From: Motilimonas eburnea
GTDB taxonomy: Bacteria > Pseudomonadota > Gammaproteobacteria > Enterobacterales > CBDFNC01
Reading direction: 5' to 3'
Assembly: GCF_021295345.1 (NCBI RefSeq)
Contig: NZ_JAIMJB010000031.1
Location: forward strand, 1 to 36,633
DNA: 36,633 nucleotides
The position numbers were made by a program, and so were the translations under genes. Positions within the stretch are counted from its first letter, which is position 1, and each line of letters starts with the position of its first letter. Below the pieces are notes generated by a model. That model saw nothing but the letters and a program-made list of their open reading frames with translations. It was not told the origin of the DNA and ran no database searches. Of the stretch, positions 36,048 to 36,633 are shown piece by piece.

Positions 36048-36633
36048 TAAGATTAAGACTCCAAGTAAACAACGTACAAAAATTGTAAAGCTGTCTGAAG
36101 CCGCATCTGGAACTGCTTAAACCAGAAATACAGTCAACTTTAATAAACATGCCATTTCATTTGGAAATTGCTTAGAAACCACTTAAAAATCAATATCAAT
36201 TAATAAGCTAAATATTACTAAGTAATTCGCAGGCTAATCAAAAATAGATCAAATGAATGACAGTTTTATTAATAGTAGTTTTAAAAATAATCAAGGTAGG
36301 ACGAAAAACTTTTTTTTAAGCAGCAATGATAAGAATTTTGATCTTGCTCTCAGAACCTAGACACATATGTTAATTCTTTGTAAAATAACAACTTGTAATG
36401 AAACATATATTTAACCATTCTTCTCTCAGTCGCCTGCGACTTAAGTCGAACACAAAGCCTATTTGACTCGACTTTCATCTTATACTCGTTCAAGTTTTGG
36501 GTTGGCCAGGGCGAGATCTAACATTATTAGTAAGGTCTAATTGCTGATAATTTATGCACTATGGGCGTTTTATGAGCTTATTTTTCCTTTTCCTAGAAAA
36601 TCATATATTAAATTGAACTAACTGTATTTTCAG
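36048..36633. other. Long AT-rich non-coding region upstream of the pha operon
   Basis: No gene is seen on either strand in these 586 bp; the longest frames lack ribosome-binding sites or stop early. It must hold the minus-strand pha promoter. Possible elements such as TACAAT (minus, 36087-36082) lack a matching -35, and I cannot assign one. A neighbouring gene's promoter may lie at the far end. Confidence 0.5.

Overview
The window is chromosomal DNA of a gammaproteobacterium. Protein lengths, motifs and gene order match the E. coli 54-56 min region: tRNA-Ala(GGC) pair, ligA-zipA | cysZ-cysK-ptsHI-crr, yffB-dapE, purC-bamC-dapA-bcp, perM | bepA, yfgD, hda, uraA-upp | purM-purN. Several features point away from the enterics and towards an Alteromonadales/Vibrionales-type marine lineage: a ~370-residue PurC, DUF2897, DUF2069 and DUF2066 proteins, a Vibrio-like phaB-phaA-phaP-phaC order, and a GGGCCTGTTGA-type palindromic mini-element. 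I cannot name the genus from sequence alone.

Layout. Positions 1-2214 hold a probable terminator, a textbook promoter, two identical tRNA-Ala(GGC) genes, a 153-bp MITE-like element and an orphan exported protein gene. From 2215 to 5647, ligA and zipA lie on the minus strand, separated by a terminator. From 6116 to 12138 is the sulfur/PTS block: cysZ, an inserted reverse-strand FabH-like gene with altered active-site residues, cysK, and the ptsH-ptsI-crr operon. From 12351 to 15314 are yffB, dapE, an M15 carboxypeptidase without signal peptide, a 55-residue DUF2897 membrane protein and a YqhA-type membrane protein. Positions 15420-16973 hold three accessory minus-strand genes (NADAR, VOC, short AraC). 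Positions 17280-20467 hold dapA-bamC and purC on the minus strand, separated by a terminator. From 20851 to 25729 are bcp, perM, a TusA-like gene, bepA, a TlpA-like lipoprotein gene, yfgD and a DUF2069 gene. From 25778 to 29724 are hda, a DUF2066 gene, uraA and upp (minus), then purM-purN (plus). The last 5 kb is a complete polyhydroxyalkanoate operon, phaB-phaA-phaP-phaC (minus), with a terminator-like hairpin between phaP and phaC and a 586-bp non-coding upstream region.

Most genes are housekeeping: DNA ligation and division, cysteine synthesis, PEP-dependent sugar transport, lysine/DAP and peptidoglycan metabolism, outer-membrane assembly (BamC, BepA), purine and pyrimidine salvage and synthesis, and control of replication (Hda). 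The pha genes turn acetyl-CoA into a storage polyester: thiolase, reductase, granule coat protein, then synthase.

No CRISPR array, full insertion sequence, prophage or obvious new multi-gene system is visible. The most interesting signals are small: the mini-element, the phaP/phaC attenuator, the FabH paralogue with substituted His and Asn, a well-formed 22-codon ORF ending just before a terminator, and a near-perfect palindrome upstream of cysZ.
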